From the NCBI RefSeq assembly GCF_037126435.1, contig NZ_CP147020.1, positions 558,001 through 622,000 on the forward strand: a stretch of 64,000 nucleotides of DNA, given 5' to 3'. The position numbers were made by a program, and so were the translations under genes. This DNA is from Bernardetia sp. ABR2-2B. GTDB taxonomy: Bacteria; Bacteroidota; Bacteroidia; Cytophagales; Bernardetiaceae. Below, piece by piece: positions 34,747 to 43,422 of the stretch (the first letter of the stretch is position 1; each line of letters begins with the position of its first letter). The notes under the pieces were generated by a model that did not search any database, was not told the origin of the DNA, and saw nothing but the letters and a program-made list of their open reading frames with translations.

Positions 34747-34802
34747 ATTCTCATATCATTTTTATCAATCAATTTTGAAATATTTTAATATATCATACGA
34801 CT

Positions 34803-35177
34803 ATGAACAAGCCACTATATACAGGTAATTTAGGTACACTAGAAGTACAAGCCTTTTTTAGAAACTTAGGTGCATTTGCTACTACACTTGGCGATGTTTT
34901 GAAAGATGGCACTATTGACTTTTCCGAAGGAATCAAAATAGCTGTTGCTCTCGTTCCTTTTGGTTCATCTGTCAATGGTTTCAGAGAAAAAACGATTCCT
35001 CAAATTAAGGATTTGTATAAAGCAGAAATACAAGCCGTAGTAAATGCTTTTATACAACAATTCAAGTTGGCTAATATGCTTGTAGAAGAGTTTGTTGGTG
35101 CTTGTATTGATTATGCTCTTTCTGGAGTAGCTCTATTCAATTTAGGTAGTCGTCTTTTTGCAAAAAAAAGCAACTAG
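34803..35177 (+). CDS. First gene of the virion-like module, unknown
   Basis: The 124-residue protein is amphipathic-helical with moderately hydrophobic stretches (FFRNLGAFATTLGDVLKDGT and IKIAVALVPFGSSVNGF). It has no signal peptide. It lies just left of the Arg-rich protein gene. A small palindrome AGCCTTTAAAGGCT follows at 35193. The family is not recognised; a small virion or holin-related protein is possible. Confidence 0.5.
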   Translation: MNKPLYTGNLGTLEVQAFFRNLGAFATTLGDVLKDGTIDFSEGIKIAVALVPFGSSVNGFREKTIPQIKDLYKAEIQAVVNAFIQQFKLANMLVEEFVGACIDYALSGVALFNLGSRLFAKKSN

Positions 35178-35269
35178 CCTTCAAAAAAACAGCCTTTAAA
35201 GGCTTTGGATAAGACTTTCATTTCTACCCACACCCTCCGAACCCGTAGAACACATGAAAGAATTTAGTA

Positions 35270-36004
35270 ATGATTAGGAACGATTATTTTGATGACGATA
35301 CTCCTACCGATGAGCCACACGAACTAAACGGAAGAAGACGCAGACGTAGAAAACGTAAAAAACGTAGTAGTCGTAGCACTAGAAGACGAAGACGTAAGGC
35401 ACGAAAGAAAGCACGAAAAACCAAACGCAAGACCCGTAGGTCAAAACGTCGTACAAGAAGACGTAAAAAAGGTGGTTTTTTCAAGCGAGTATGGCGAGGT
35501 TTCAAACGTTTTAATCCTGCGACAATAGCTATACGAAATGGTATTTTGGCAGCAGCCAAATTAGACCTCAAAAAGATGAGTTCTAGGTTGCGATATGGGT
35601 ATCTGACATCTACCCAAGCGAAACGTTTAGGGGTAGATATGACCAAACACCAAAAAATCAAGCGTGCGCTTTCCAAACTTGAACGCAAGTTCAAAAAGCT
35701 CGGTGGACGAACACGAAACCTAAAGAAAGCAATCCTCAAAGGTCGTGGCAACAGGGACAGAAAAGTACCACTCTCTGGGTTCTCCTCCGACGATATATTC
35801 GTTCCTAATATTGCTAATGAAGAGCTAGGCGAAGTAGCAGCAGCTACGGTCATTGCAGCAGCAACACCTGTTTTAGTTGCCCTACTCAAAATGCTTAGTA
35901 AAGCTGGTGTCAGAACTGAACAAGATATGTATCCAGAAGAACAGTATGACGACTATGGCTACCAAGAAGAATATGAAGAGGAAGGGGGATATTATGACGA
36001 ATAA
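35270..36004 (+). CDS. Protamine-like Arg/Lys-rich protein with conserved core
   Basis: The 244-residue protein has three parts: an acidic start (residues 1-20), an extreme Arg/Lys block (residues 22-68, NGRRRRRRKRKKRSSRSTRR and onward), a structured basic domain of about 95 residues (FKRFNPATIAIRNGILAAAK, LRYGYLTSTQAKRLGVDMTK), then a hydrophobic helix and an acidic Tyr/Glu tail. The block resembles protamines and viral core proteins that condense DNA, so packaging or core condensation is likely. It overlaps the next gene by 11 bases. The codons are mostly AGA/CGT/AAA, in keeping with neighbours. Confidence 0.6.
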   Translation: MIRNDYFDDDTPTDEPHELNGRRRRRRKRKKRSSRSTRRRRRKARKKARKTKRKTRRSKRRTRRRKKGGFFKRVWRGFKRFNPATIAIRNGILAAAKLDLKKMSSRLRYGYLTSTQAKRLGVDMTKHQKIKRALSKLERKFKKLGGRTRNLKKAILKGRGNRDRKVPLSGFSSDDIFVPNIANEELGEVAAATVIAAATPVLVALLKMLSKAGVRTEQDMYPEEQYDDYGYQEEYEEEGGYYDE

Positions 36005-36491
36005 AACAATTGGCATAACAGCTATTGCAGGAGCAGGACTTGTCTTTGCAGCCGTAAAAGTTAGCAACCTCAAAAGAGCAGGAGACAAAATCGTTCTTCA
36101 TACCAAACCTACGGTATCACGAGGGACAGTCTATGTAGAAGTTAGAGTTCAGAACCCCACTTCTACGAGCCTCACGGTCTCGCACCCTTTTGTACGTGTT
36201 TTCAAATCACAGGAAGACATGGCACGTAATGAGCCACTTATTTCCACCACGATAGAAAACCGTCAGCACACTATCAAAGGGAATGAAGAAACCAAGTTTC
36301 GCATTCGCATTGGAACGATAGAAGATATTTTACTTGCTCTAGCAAGGTCTATTTTTTCTATCCTCAAAAATGCTCTTCAAACAGGTAGTAGAGAACAAAA
36401 GGTGTTCATTCATACCGAGCTTCGTGTAAACGAGCGTATTCCCTACTCCAAACTAGACGAATTTACAATTATCAAACCTAAACAAAAGTAA
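35994..36491 (+). CDS. Single-span membrane protein with WHy/LEA-like beta domain
   Basis: I start at MTNKTIGITAIAGAGLVFAA, 165 residues, where the ATG overlaps the stop of the preceding gene; the longer open frame upstream is the shadow of that gene. The N-terminal span (residues 5-22) is followed by a beta sandwich (VYVEVRVQNPTSTSLTVSHP, then NEETKFRIRIG), which recalls LEA14/WHy domains. A membrane-bound virion protein is a reasonable guess. Confidence 0.55.
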   Translation: MTNKTIGITAIAGAGLVFAAVKVSNLKRAGDKIVLHTKPTVSRGTVYVEVRVQNPTSTSLTVSHPFVRVFKSQEDMARNEPLISTTIENRQHTIKGNEETKFRIRIGTIEDILLALARSIFSILKNALQTGSREQKVFIHTELRVNERIPYSKLDEFTIIKPKQK

Positions 36492-36495
36492 GATT

Positions 36496-37080
36496 ATGCT
36501 ACTACGCAAGTATAGACCTTTACCAGATTCTAAGGTAGAATATATTGTAATTCATACCTCTGCAAGTCCACAAAAATATACATGGCAATGGCTACTTCAT
36601 TTCTTTCTCAACATTTTGAATTGGAGTGTAGCAGGCTATCACGTTTTTATTGAAGAAACAGGCTTAGTAAAAAGACTTGTGCCTCATGGTAAACAATCTA
36701 ACGGTGTAAAAGCCTTTAGAGCTAAAGATATTTTTATCAGTAATCGCAACGCAATACATATTTGTTGGGAAGGTGGTATTGATAAAAATGGAGAGCCAAC
36801 AGATAATCGTACAGAAATTCAAGAGTTGGAGCTTATTCGTGTTTTAGAATGGTATCTATGGAAATATCCAAATGCTAAAGTTCTAGGACATAATCAAGTA
36901 GCTTTAAAATATTGCCCTTGCTTTAATGTCATTGAATGGGCAAGAAAGATAGAATACACAGATTTACACACACAAAATCGTCGCATAGGCATTCCAGAGG
37001 AACGCATTTATAAAGGCGACAATTTCAAAGTTTTAAGTTACCATTTCGGATATGATAGCAAACGGAAAACGTCAGCTTAA
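36496..37080 (+). CDS. N-acetylmuramoyl-L-alanine amidase (T7-lysozyme type)
   Basis: The 194-residue protein is an Amidase_2/PGRP-fold enzyme that cleaves the bond between MurNAc and L-Ala in peptidoglycan. Zinc ligands are visible: His in YIVIHTSASP (about residue 20), His in LGHNQVALKYCPCF (about 134) and Cys in the same block (about 143). No signal peptide is present, so it needs a holin or acts from the virion. It overlaps the next gene by 29 bases. A hydrophobic segment (WLLHFFLNILNWSVAG) may bind membrane. Confidence 0.85.
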   Translation: MLLRKYRPLPDSKVEYIVIHTSASPQKYTWQWLLHFFLNILNWSVAGYHVFIEETGLVKRLVPHGKQSNGVKAFRAKDIFISNRNAIHICWEGGIDKNGEPTDNRTEIQELELIRVLEWYLWKYPNAKVLGHNQVALKYCPCFNVIEWARKIEYTDLHTQNRRIGIPEERIYKGDNFKVLSYHFGYDSKRKTSA

Positions 37081-39187
37081 ATCTGGCAAACGATACGACC
37101 ATCTGATTCCGAAACCCAATTTTCAAAACACAAAACTTTCAGATTTAATTGAAGTAGGATTTACCGTTAAATCAATGAAAAACATCGTTCGTGCTACCCA
37201 CACGGACGTTACCAAATTAGCACAAGTCCTCAAAGGACAAACGATAACAGAGACGTGTTCAAACATCTTTCATTTTGTTTACAATCATATTCAATATGTA
37301 AAGGACAAAACAGGGATTGAAGAAATACGAACACCTGCTAGAATTTGGGCAGACCGTAAGGGAGATTGTGATTGTTACAGCACACTTATAGGAGCAATTC
37401 TATATAGCTTGAAAATTCCTTTTGCCTTTCGAATAACCAAATACTCTTTAGACTGGCAACACGTTTACATTATCGTTTATAATCAAAACGCCCCCAATCG
37501 CAAAGAACTCAAAACTTTCCTAGATGAAGAAACAGGAGAGGAATATGAAAAAGTAGTTCGTACCAACAAGCCAAAAGGCTACAATATCATTGACCCAGTT
37601 GTTGATGATGACGACTATGAAGTAGAATTTACTGATAAACAAGACCATAAGATGAGTACACTAATGCTTTCTGGGATAGATGACGATGTTATTGATGATT
37701 ACGGAACAACCACAGTTGAGGAAGATTTAGGCGATTTGGGTCGTAGAAAAAGACGAAGACGCAAGAAAAGACGAGCCAAAAGAAAAAAGAAGAAAAAAAG
37801 AGGTGGTTTACTCAACCGATTCAGAAAGAAACGTAAGGCACGTCGTAGTAAGCGAAAAAAGAAAAAAGCAGCCAAGCGAACAGCTAGGAGTGCTAGAATA
37901 GGTCTTACAAAAAAGTCTCTCAATGACCTTATTACAGCCTATAAAACGAATCGTTCGGTACTAAAAGATAAAACACGTCAAGCTGTTTTTAAACAGTTTT
38001 TGGCAAGAGCTAAAAGAGACAAGAGTTATAAAGCAGAACTACAACGCATTTCTACTTCTACTCAAACTCGTAAAATATGGGAATCAATCTTGAAGGATTA
38101 TACTTTCAAAAAAATATATAACGAGTATAAAAAAAATACAGATTCAACAGCTACAAAAGGTAAAAAAAGAGGACTGTTTAAACGTTTTCGCAGAAAGAAA
38201 AGAGGCAGAAAGAAGAAGAAGCGTGGTGGTATTTTTAACCGACTTCGCAGGAAGAATAAAGGCAAGAAAAAACGTGGTGGTATCTTCTCTAAGCTTAAAA
38301 ACAAGATAAAGGAGAGAAAGAAGAAACGTAAAGTAAGGCGTAAGAAAAAGAGAGCTGATAAAGCTAAAAATGGTAAAACTAACTTCTTACAACGTTGGAA
38401 AAACAGACGTAAAAAACGTAGAAACACTAAACGTATCAAGAGAGATGCGAAGAGACAGGTAAAAAATACGAAAAAACAAACACCTGTTGTTACAAGGGAC
38501 AAAATCAATCCTATCAAAATAGACCATCAAAATGACATCGTAACAGATGATTTCAACTTAGATGATTTTGACACTGATTCTACTAACACAACCTCAAAAG
38601 GAGGAGCAGGAAAAAACTGGTTTGAAGATGATGGAGAAACGTGGAATAGTGAAGGAGACTGGGGAGCTGATAGTCCAGAAGTTACTACGCAAAAAAATGA
38701 TACTTCAACTTCAGAAGAAAAGGAAAATGATATTTTCTTTGATACTTCAGAAATTGAAAAAGGCATTGATGACGATTTAGATTTTGATATGCAACAATCA
38801 TCAAAAGAGGTAGAAGCTGCAACAAAAAACCTTACTAAAAATCTACCAATGCTCAAAGATGACTTTGCAGCCATCATAGATGATGAAGATGGACTTTTAG
38901 ATGAAGGAGATGACTTTGCCGATGCTAAATTTGACGAACTAGATGAGTTTGATGGCGAAGAGCCAAAAGAGCCTAATATCTTTCAAAAAGGTATTGAGTG
39001 GGCAAAGGAAAATCCTAAAGCAGCCACAGGAGTAGCGATTGGTACAACAGTCATTATTGGTGGAACAGTATATTTCCTCACACGCCCTAAGAAACCAACT
39101 TCCTTTCAACCTTATAAGCCACGTAGTAGAGGTAAAAAAGGTAAAAAGTCTTTAAACGGAACAGCATCTTTTGCAGGATTCCAATAA
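37052..39187 (+). CDS. Transglutaminase-fold protease fused to basic and acidic regions
   Basis: The 711-residue protein begins with a transglutaminase-like cysteine peptidase domain (residues 40-190): catalytic Cys in KGDCDCYST (about 105), His in WQHVYIIV (about 136), Asp in IIDPVVDDDD (about 188). Residues 230-275 and 370-470 are dense Lys/Arg blocks (RRKKRRAKRKKKKKRGG) separated by a helical domain. The region from about 490 is Asp/Glu-rich. A membrane span lies near residues 665-682 (ATGVAIGTTVIIGGTVYFLT), and the end reads KSLNGTASFAGFQ. A virion maturation protease or core protein is proposed. Confidence 0.6.
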   Translation: MIANGKRQLKSGKRYDHLIPKPNFQNTKLSDLIEVGFTVKSMKNIVRATHTDVTKLAQVLKGQTITETCSNIFHFVYNHIQYVKDKTGIEEIRTPARIWADRKGDCDCYSTLIGAILYSLKIPFAFRITKYSLDWQHVYIIVYNQNAPNRKELKTFLDEETGEEYEKVVRTNKPKGYNIIDPVVDDDDYEVEFTDKQDHKMSTLMLSGIDDDVIDDYGTTTVEEDLGDLGRRKRRRRKKRRAKRKKKKKRGGLLNRFRKKRKARRSKRKKKKAAKRTARSARIGLTKKSLNDLITAYKTNRSVLKDKTRQAVFKQFLARAKRDKSYKAELQRISTSTQTRKIWESILKDYTFKKIYNEYKKNTDSTATKGKKRGLFKRFRRKKRGRKKKKRGGIFNRLRRKNKGKKKRGGIFSKLKNKIKERKKKRKVRRKKKRADKAKNGKTNFLQRWKNRRKKRRNTKRIKRDAKRQVKNTKKQTPVVTRDKINPIKIDHQNDIVTDDFNLDDFDTDSTNTTSKGGAGKNWFEDDGETWNSEGDWGADSPEVTTQKNDTSTSEEKENDIFFDTSEIEKGIDDDLDFDMQQSSKEVEAATKNLTKNLPMLKDDFAAIIDDEDGLLDEGDDFADAKFDELDEFDGEEPKEPNIFQKGIEWAKENPKAATGVAIGTTVIIGGTVYFLTRPKKPTSFQPYKPRSRGKKGKKSLNGTASFAGFQ

Positions 39188-39196
39188 CCTAAACTG

Positions 39197-39225
39197 ACCG
39201 TTGTCAGTCCCCCACTAACAACGGT
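39197..39225 (+). terminator. Hairpin between the protease-fusion and Asp-rich genes
   Basis: ACCGTTGT and ACAACGGT make an 8-bp stem around 13 bases, followed by TTTTGC. It could be a partial terminator or an mRNA processing site. Confidence 0.5.
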
Positions 39226-39274
39226 TTTGCACACCCACGCACCTCTTTTTAGGATTATTTATTTTAAAAAAGCT

Positions 39275-40243
39275 ATGAGCAAAAAATCTAAAAACGAAAT
39301 TCAAAAACTTTTTACGGAAAAAACAGAAAAAAATGTAAAAGCATCAGCCGTACAAGCAGTAGCTCACGCAGTCTGTTCCGTAGCAGGAGGTGCATTTGGT
39401 GCAACCATTGGGAAACCCTCATTATTAGCATCTCTTCCTATCCTCTTTGCAGGAAAGTATTTTGAACAAGACTATATAACTACTCTAGGTGCAGGAATGG
39501 CTGCAAATGTTACGACACCTAAATCTGTAAACGGAATAGATGGTATAGAAGGAATAAAAGATGCCTTTGACCCTAAAGCAGCCTTAGAACGACTTAAAGG
39601 ATATGCTTCAGAAGTTAAACACGCAGCTTATTTAGGCGAAGCACCAGAAATTAATTCATATTCACACTACATTTCTGATGATGATTCAGATGTGTATCAA
39701 CTCCCCCAACACGAAATGAGCCAATTAGCGCAACACATGGAAGGTCTAGCTGATAACCTAGATGACTTTGATGCCTACTTAGAAGGCGAAGACGAAGAAG
39801 ATGGCATTGTCCTCTCTGATGTATTACAAGGTCTGAAAGGTAATTTAGAGGCAATTAGAGACACCGTACATACTAATCCAGACCTTTTAGAAGAAGGTAG
39901 TTTTGATGAGGAAGCAATGGAAGTTATTGAAGGATTAGCAGGTATTATTAATGGTGCATCAATGGCAGGTCTGAATGGACATGATGATGACTTCTTAGAT
40001 GAAGTTGCTGATGGTGTGGGTGCATTAGAAGGTCTCTTAGGAATTGATGACGATGACGATGACGACGATGATGATGATGATGACTTAGAAGGCTTTGACG
40101 ATGACGATTATGATGGAGAAGACGAAGATGATGAAGACTTTGACGAAGCTGCCTATGACAATCATGAAGAAGGCATTGAAGGCTTTGACGATGATGATGA
40201 TATGTATTTAGAAGGTACACACGATGAAAATGACATCTTTTAG
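39275..40243 (+). CDS. Membrane-associated Asp-rich protein
   Basis: I start at MSKKSKNEIQKLF, 322 residues. The N-terminal 30 residues are basic, then a Gly/Ala-rich hydrophobic region (AVCSVAGGAFGATIGKPSLL, residues 37-75) looks membrane-inserted. The C-terminal half is extremely acidic, with a run of ten Asp (DDDDDDDDDD near residue 264) and several DDD/DED clusters. Motifs VNGIDGIEG (about residue 84) and MAGLNG (about 229) belong to the recurrent set in this module. An acidic scaffold or DNA-mimic that counters the basic core proteins is conceivable. Confidence 0.55.
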   Translation: MSKKSKNEIQKLFTEKTEKNVKASAVQAVAHAVCSVAGGAFGATIGKPSLLASLPILFAGKYFEQDYITTLGAGMAANVTTPKSVNGIDGIEGIKDAFDPKAALERLKGYASEVKHAAYLGEAPEINSYSHYISDDDSDVYQLPQHEMSQLAQHMEGLADNLDDFDAYLEGEDEEDGIVLSDVLQGLKGNLEAIRDTVHTNPDLLEEGSFDEEAMEVIEGLAGIINGASMAGLNGHDDDFLDEVADGVGALEGLLGIDDDDDDDDDDDDDLEGFDDDDYDGEDEDDEDFDEAAYDNHEEGIEGFDDDDDMYLEGTHDENDIF

Positions 40244-40290
40244 ACTTCTATAAAAGACAACTATACCACTTACTTATTTTATTTCACTTT

Positions 40291-40313
40291 GTTGCTTCCC
40301 TCCAAGAAGCAAC
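40291..40313 (+). promoter_or_regulatory. Hairpin in the leader of the candidate capsid gene
   Basis: GTTGCTTC and GAAGCAAC pair perfectly around CCCTCCA, 18 bases before the ATG at 40331. Its presence argues that the upstream in-frame ATG at 40289 is not the start. It may stabilise the capsid mRNA. Confidence 0.6.
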
Positions 40314-40330
40314 CCAAACAAACTAAACGT

Positions 40331-41017
40331 ATGGACGAATTAATGGGACTTGAAGGGCGTGCAGCTATGAAAGCACGTAAAGCTGGACGCAGAGCTAAAA
40401 ACCCTATGCGTATCGCTACTCGCAAAGCACAAGAGTATGCAGAAACTAACTCATCTCGTATTGCATTTATGCAGTATATGGAGAGTAAAGAGTTTGATAC
40501 AAATCTAGCTCGTAAAATCACGAATAACGATGCTCGTCTTGTAGATGAAGGTATCTATTCTGTAAAAAAGTTAGAAAAAGTAACAAAATTCTTTAATTCA
40601 GCTGACCAGAAAGATTTTGGTATTACTAATCTTGATGGTTCTCGCTTACCAAAAGGCGAAGCAATGGTAGCTACTGGCGTTGTATTACTTCGTGCAGAAA
40701 TTACAGCAGCAGGTAGTACGCCAACACCAGACGAAATTAAACAAGCCGTTTTCGGAGCTTGGAAAGGTATCAAAGGAGATGCACTAGCAGTAATTACGGC
40801 AAAAGCACATAAGAAAGAAATCGTGTCAGAACTTCCTTGTTATGTTTTTCTGAATGATGCAAACACACAAGTGTCTTTTCATCAGCTTGAAAACCCTCGT
40901 CTTATCAAAGATGAAGGCGAAATTGAGCTTGAACTCACTATGCCAACAATGACAGGAGTTACAGCAAACACATATGTTTGTGCCATCTTAATTGGCACTC
41001 GTGCTATCCCTAGATAG
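40331..41017 (+). CDS. Candidate major capsid protein
   Basis: The start MDELMGLEGRAAMKARKAGR gives 228 residues; 14 further codons upstream belong to a hairpin leader. The N-terminal 35 residues are a basic arm, followed by a helical part (IAFMQYMESKEFDTNLARKI) and a beta-rich C-terminal two-thirds (EIVSELPCYVFLNDANTQVS, GEIELELTMPTMTGVTANTY). The gene has its own leader hairpin and is followed at once by the strongest terminator in the module, as for highly expressed capsid genes. The C-terminal strand pattern is shared in spirit with the small beta proteins downstream. The capsid call is an inference. Confidence 0.4.
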   Translation: MDELMGLEGRAAMKARKAGRRAKNPMRIATRKAQEYAETNSSRIAFMQYMESKEFDTNLARKITNNDARLVDEGIYSVKKLEKVTKFFNSADQKDFGITNLDGSRLPKGEAMVATGVVLLRAEITAAGSTPTPDEIKQAVFGAWKGIKGDALAVITAKAHKKEIVSELPCYVFLNDANTQVSFHQLENPRLIKDEGEIELELTMPTMTGVTANTYVCAILIGTRAIPR

Positions 41018-41062
41018 TAGAAACTAAAACACATTAAAGACGAAAATTCGGAGCGATGGGTT

Positions 41063-41107
41063 AAAAGGCACACACCACAAGTAATTGTGTGTGTCGTGCC
41101 TTTTTTT
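41063..41107 (+). terminator. Very strong terminator after the candidate capsid gene
   Basis: AAAAGGCACACACAC-like arms (AAAAGGCACACACCACAA with TTGTGTGTGTCGTGCCTTTT) form a stem of about 15 pairs followed by seven T. Confidence 0.9.
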
Positions 41108-41154
41108 ATTAATCCACTTTAATTTTCATTTAAAAAAAATTGACTTTCTGAAAA

Positions 41155-41535
41155 ATGAATATTACAATTACTAAGGTATCTTATAAGCAGTACACTTTTA
41201 ATATAAATAGCACTACTATTATAGATAAAAAGTTTGAACTACCTTCTGAAGCAAAAAAAGTAACAGGTATTCGTTTGGATTCTCCAGATGAAGTATTACT
41301 TGCAACAAGAGGTTCTTGTCGTATTGAATTATCAAACAGAGAATTATTTCCAGAAGAATTTCCTGCTCGTTTTTTACAATTTGGTAGAGAAGTACCAGCA
41401 GACCAGAGAATGCACACCTTAGATGAGGTTTTGACAGCGTTTAATTTGAAGATTCGTTTTCAAGACCAACCTGCTCCTTCTTCTCCTGCGCTTGTTCCTT
41501 ATTCTGTTACAATAATTGTAAGATATGAAGTCTAA
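41155..41535 (+). CDS. Small beta protein, paralogue 1 (minor capsid candidate)
   Basis: The 126-residue protein is beta-rich. FELPSEAKKVTGIRLDSPDE and the C-terminal VTIIVRYEV correspond to FRIPTDATKITGVSAICNE and VTLILRYE in the next gene product, so the two are paralogues. They are encoded in tandem with an 11-base overlap just after the candidate capsid gene. Small tandem paralogues of this type could be penton, spike-base or minor capsid proteins. No database family is recognised. Confidence 0.5.
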   Translation: MNITITKVSYKQYTFNINSTTIIDKKFELPSEAKKVTGIRLDSPDEVLLATRGSCRIELSNRELFPEEFPARFLQFGREVPADQRMHTLDEVLTAFNLKIRFQDQPAPSSPALVPYSVTIIVRYEV

Positions 41536-41959
41536 ATACCTTGTCCATAAATTACAAATGGACTTAAATAAAGTAGTTAAAGATTCTTTTCGTATTCCGA
41601 CAGATGCAACAAAAATCACAGGTGTATCTGCAATTTGTAACGAAACAAATGATTACTATAAAGTTGATTTAAAAGCTATTGCAACGCTTTCAGTCTGTTT
41701 AAATACAGAAATGTCTGCTTTCCTACGTATTAATGTTCCTTTGCCAAGTGGAATAATACGAAAGAAAGAAGAACTAGAAAATATCTATCTACCAGTAAAT
41801 GCTGGCGATATGATAGAAGTAGTTGCTACGGATTTGCTCAATAAAAAATATTATTGCCAAGATGCTTTTAATAGTGGCTTTAGCAATGGTTTTGGTTCTA
41901 TTCCAAAATTCTGTCCAGACCCCAAATATAAAGTAACTCTAATATTACGATACGAATGA
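41525..41959 (+). CDS. Small beta protein, paralogue 2 (minor capsid candidate)
   Basis: The 144-residue protein is a paralogue of its left neighbour, sharing the opening strand (FRIPTDATKITGV) and the last strand (YKVTLILRYE). It has an extra loop with Asn/Gly/Phe (AFNSGFSNGFGSIPKF). It overlaps both neighbours (11 and 4 bases). The single-domain beta pattern would suit a single jelly-roll-like virion protein, but this needs structure prediction to support it. Confidence 0.5.
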   Translation: MKSKYLVHKLQMDLNKVVKDSFRIPTDATKITGVSAICNETNDYYKVDLKAIATLSVCLNTEMSAFLRINVPLPSGIIRKKEELENIYLPVNAGDMIEVVATDLLNKKYYCQDAFNSGFSNGFGSIPKFCPDPKYKVTLILRYE

Positions 41960-42282
41960 TTCCAGATTATATCAAATTTCGCATAAAAGAACTAGGTCTA
42001 AAAGACTATGCTGTTCGCATCAAAATTCTAAACTTTGAGCCAGAAGAGGAGAAAGAAATAAACACTCATTATGGCGAATTTTGGATTATTGATAACGACA
42101 ATACAGATTTTGGGATTATTCTACAAAGCGATAAGGGTTTTTATGGACGATTTGGTAAAGAAACCAATGAAACAGTATTAGAACATTCTGGAGCAATAGA
42201 AATAGAAAATATTTTATACTCAAGACAAAGTCTTCAATTTTGGCAAGTTTTGGATTTATCCAAAGACAAGAAAAAAAGCTGA
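41956..42282 (+). CDS. Small protein with possible frameshifted tail
   Basis: The 108-residue protein has a beta-rich core (GEFWIIDNDNTDFGIILQSD) and ends in a Lys-rich tail DKKKS. A run of seven A at 42271-42277 lies six bases before the stop; shifting by +1 there opens a 19-codon tail (AEEKKVETTEEKITPTPSK) that stops 9 bases before the next gene. The extended form would be about 126 residues. The gene overlaps its predecessor by four bases (ATGA). Confidence 0.5.
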   Translation: MIPDYIKFRIKELGLKDYAVRIKILNFEPEEEKEINTHYGEFWIIDNDNTDFGIILQSDKGFYGRFGKETNETVLEHSGAIEIENILYSRQSLQFWQVLDLSKDKKKS

Positions 42283-42346
42283 GGAGAAAAAAGTAGAAAC
42301 AACTGAAGAAAAAATAACACCCACCCCCTCCAAATAGATTTTAATT

Positions 42347-43186
42347 ATGGCAAGTAGCACAACAATAAACAAAACTTACTCTGATAAAGAAGTAGATATT
42401 CTTCTACGTATCATACAACAATCTAATAGAGATTATGATGTTGAAATTGATGGAACAACAGTTATTTCACGTACTGATGATACGAATAGATATTACGATT
42501 TGGTAGATTTTATTTTGCCTACCACAAAGTTTGTAACGATACGAATTTTCAAAGGAGCTAGCCGTAATTATGACCGTACTGTTTTGATTATGCTACAAAA
42601 TGGACTTAATGGGACACCACAAATAGAAGCTCTAAATGCCTACGATGCAAAACCAAAGGTAGATACAAATAAATTAAAAGCTGAATGGGAAAAGGATAGA
42701 TTAATTGAAGACTTAAAGAAAGAAAAAGTAGCCTTAGAAGCTGAAAACAAGCGTATCAAGCAGGAAACAAAAGAACAGATACGAGAGATAGAAACAGATG
42801 CAAAACAGCAAATACAAGATATAAAAGATAGGCAAAACAGTTTATCTGGTATGATAGAAACTGTTGCACCTGCATTAGCGCAAACTCTTTCTACTTCTAA
42901 ATTAGCACAAAGTTATCCAATGTTGGGAGCATTAGGGACAGTAGATAGACAAGAACAAACGCCTCCTATCCAAAATAACGAAGCTGGCTCATCTGAAGTA
43001 AAATTCAAACCCAAAAATACTAATCCTAATGATGACAAACTATTAGGTTTAGTACAAGACCTTAAAGACAATTTTGAGATAATTGAGTTAGAAACAATTT
43101 TTAATTTTCTGCATCATGCATCTCAAGACAAATCACTTTTACTAGAATTAGAAACCTTAACCCCTAACGAAAATGCCGACTTATAA
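42347..43186 (+). CDS. Coiled-coil structural-module protein
   Basis: The 279-residue protein has a beta-rich N-terminal domain (residues 1-95, DVEIDGTTVISRTDDTNRYY) containing NGLNGT, a long coiled coil (about residues 110-165, KLKAEWEKDRLIEDLKKEKV) and a helical C-terminal part (DNFEIIELETIFNFLHHASQ). It overlaps the next gene by 14 bases. A fibre, spike base or scaffold role is possible. No family is recognised. Confidence 0.5.
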   Translation: MASSTTINKTYSDKEVDILLRIIQQSNRDYDVEIDGTTVISRTDDTNRYYDLVDFILPTTKFVTIRIFKGASRNYDRTVLIMLQNGLNGTPQIEALNAYDAKPKVDTNKLKAEWEKDRLIEDLKKEKVALEAENKRIKQETKEQIREIETDAKQQIQDIKDRQNSLSGMIETVAPALAQTLSTSKLAQSYPMLGALGTVDRQEQTPPIQNNEAGSSEVKFKPKNTNPNDDKLLGLVQDLKDNFEIIELETIFNFLHHASQDKSLLLELETLTPNENADL

Positions 43187-43370
43187 TTTTGAACAATTTG
43201 ATGCCGAATTTGAAGCAAAAGACGACAAAGAAGCACAGCAAATAATGAATGCTTTTCATAAAATCCTAAAAAAATTCAAAGGAAATAATGAAGGTCTTTT
43301 GAAAGTATCTGACCACATTATCAAAGAAAGCAGACAATTCAAGATGTTGAAAAAACTGGCTTTAAAGTAA
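43173..43370 (+). CDS. Small charged protein, unknown
   Basis: The 65-residue helical protein (NFEQFDAEFEAKDDKEAQQI...) overlaps its upstream neighbour by 14 bases. It has no membrane span. Possibly an assembly partner of the coiled-coil protein because of the overlap. Nothing else can be said. Confidence 0.45.
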   Translation: MPTYNFEQFDAEFEAKDDKEAQQIMNAFHKILKKFKGNNEGLLKVSDHIIKESRQFKMLKKLALK

Positions 43371-43422
43371 TCCAAACAGCTAATCCGAATGATATTACTC
43401 ATTTACTTACTCTTACTACTTT

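Noticed and set aside
35284-38517. Long minus-strand open frames opposite the Arg/Lys-rich genes (35284-35889, 38098-38517)
   Set aside because: They are antisense shadows of Lys/Arg codons, giving Leu/Phe/Arg-rich nonsense; the plus-strand frames are packed into an operon.
39948-40220. His-rich minus-strand frame
   Set aside because: It is the antisense of the Asp-codon runs of the acidic protein.
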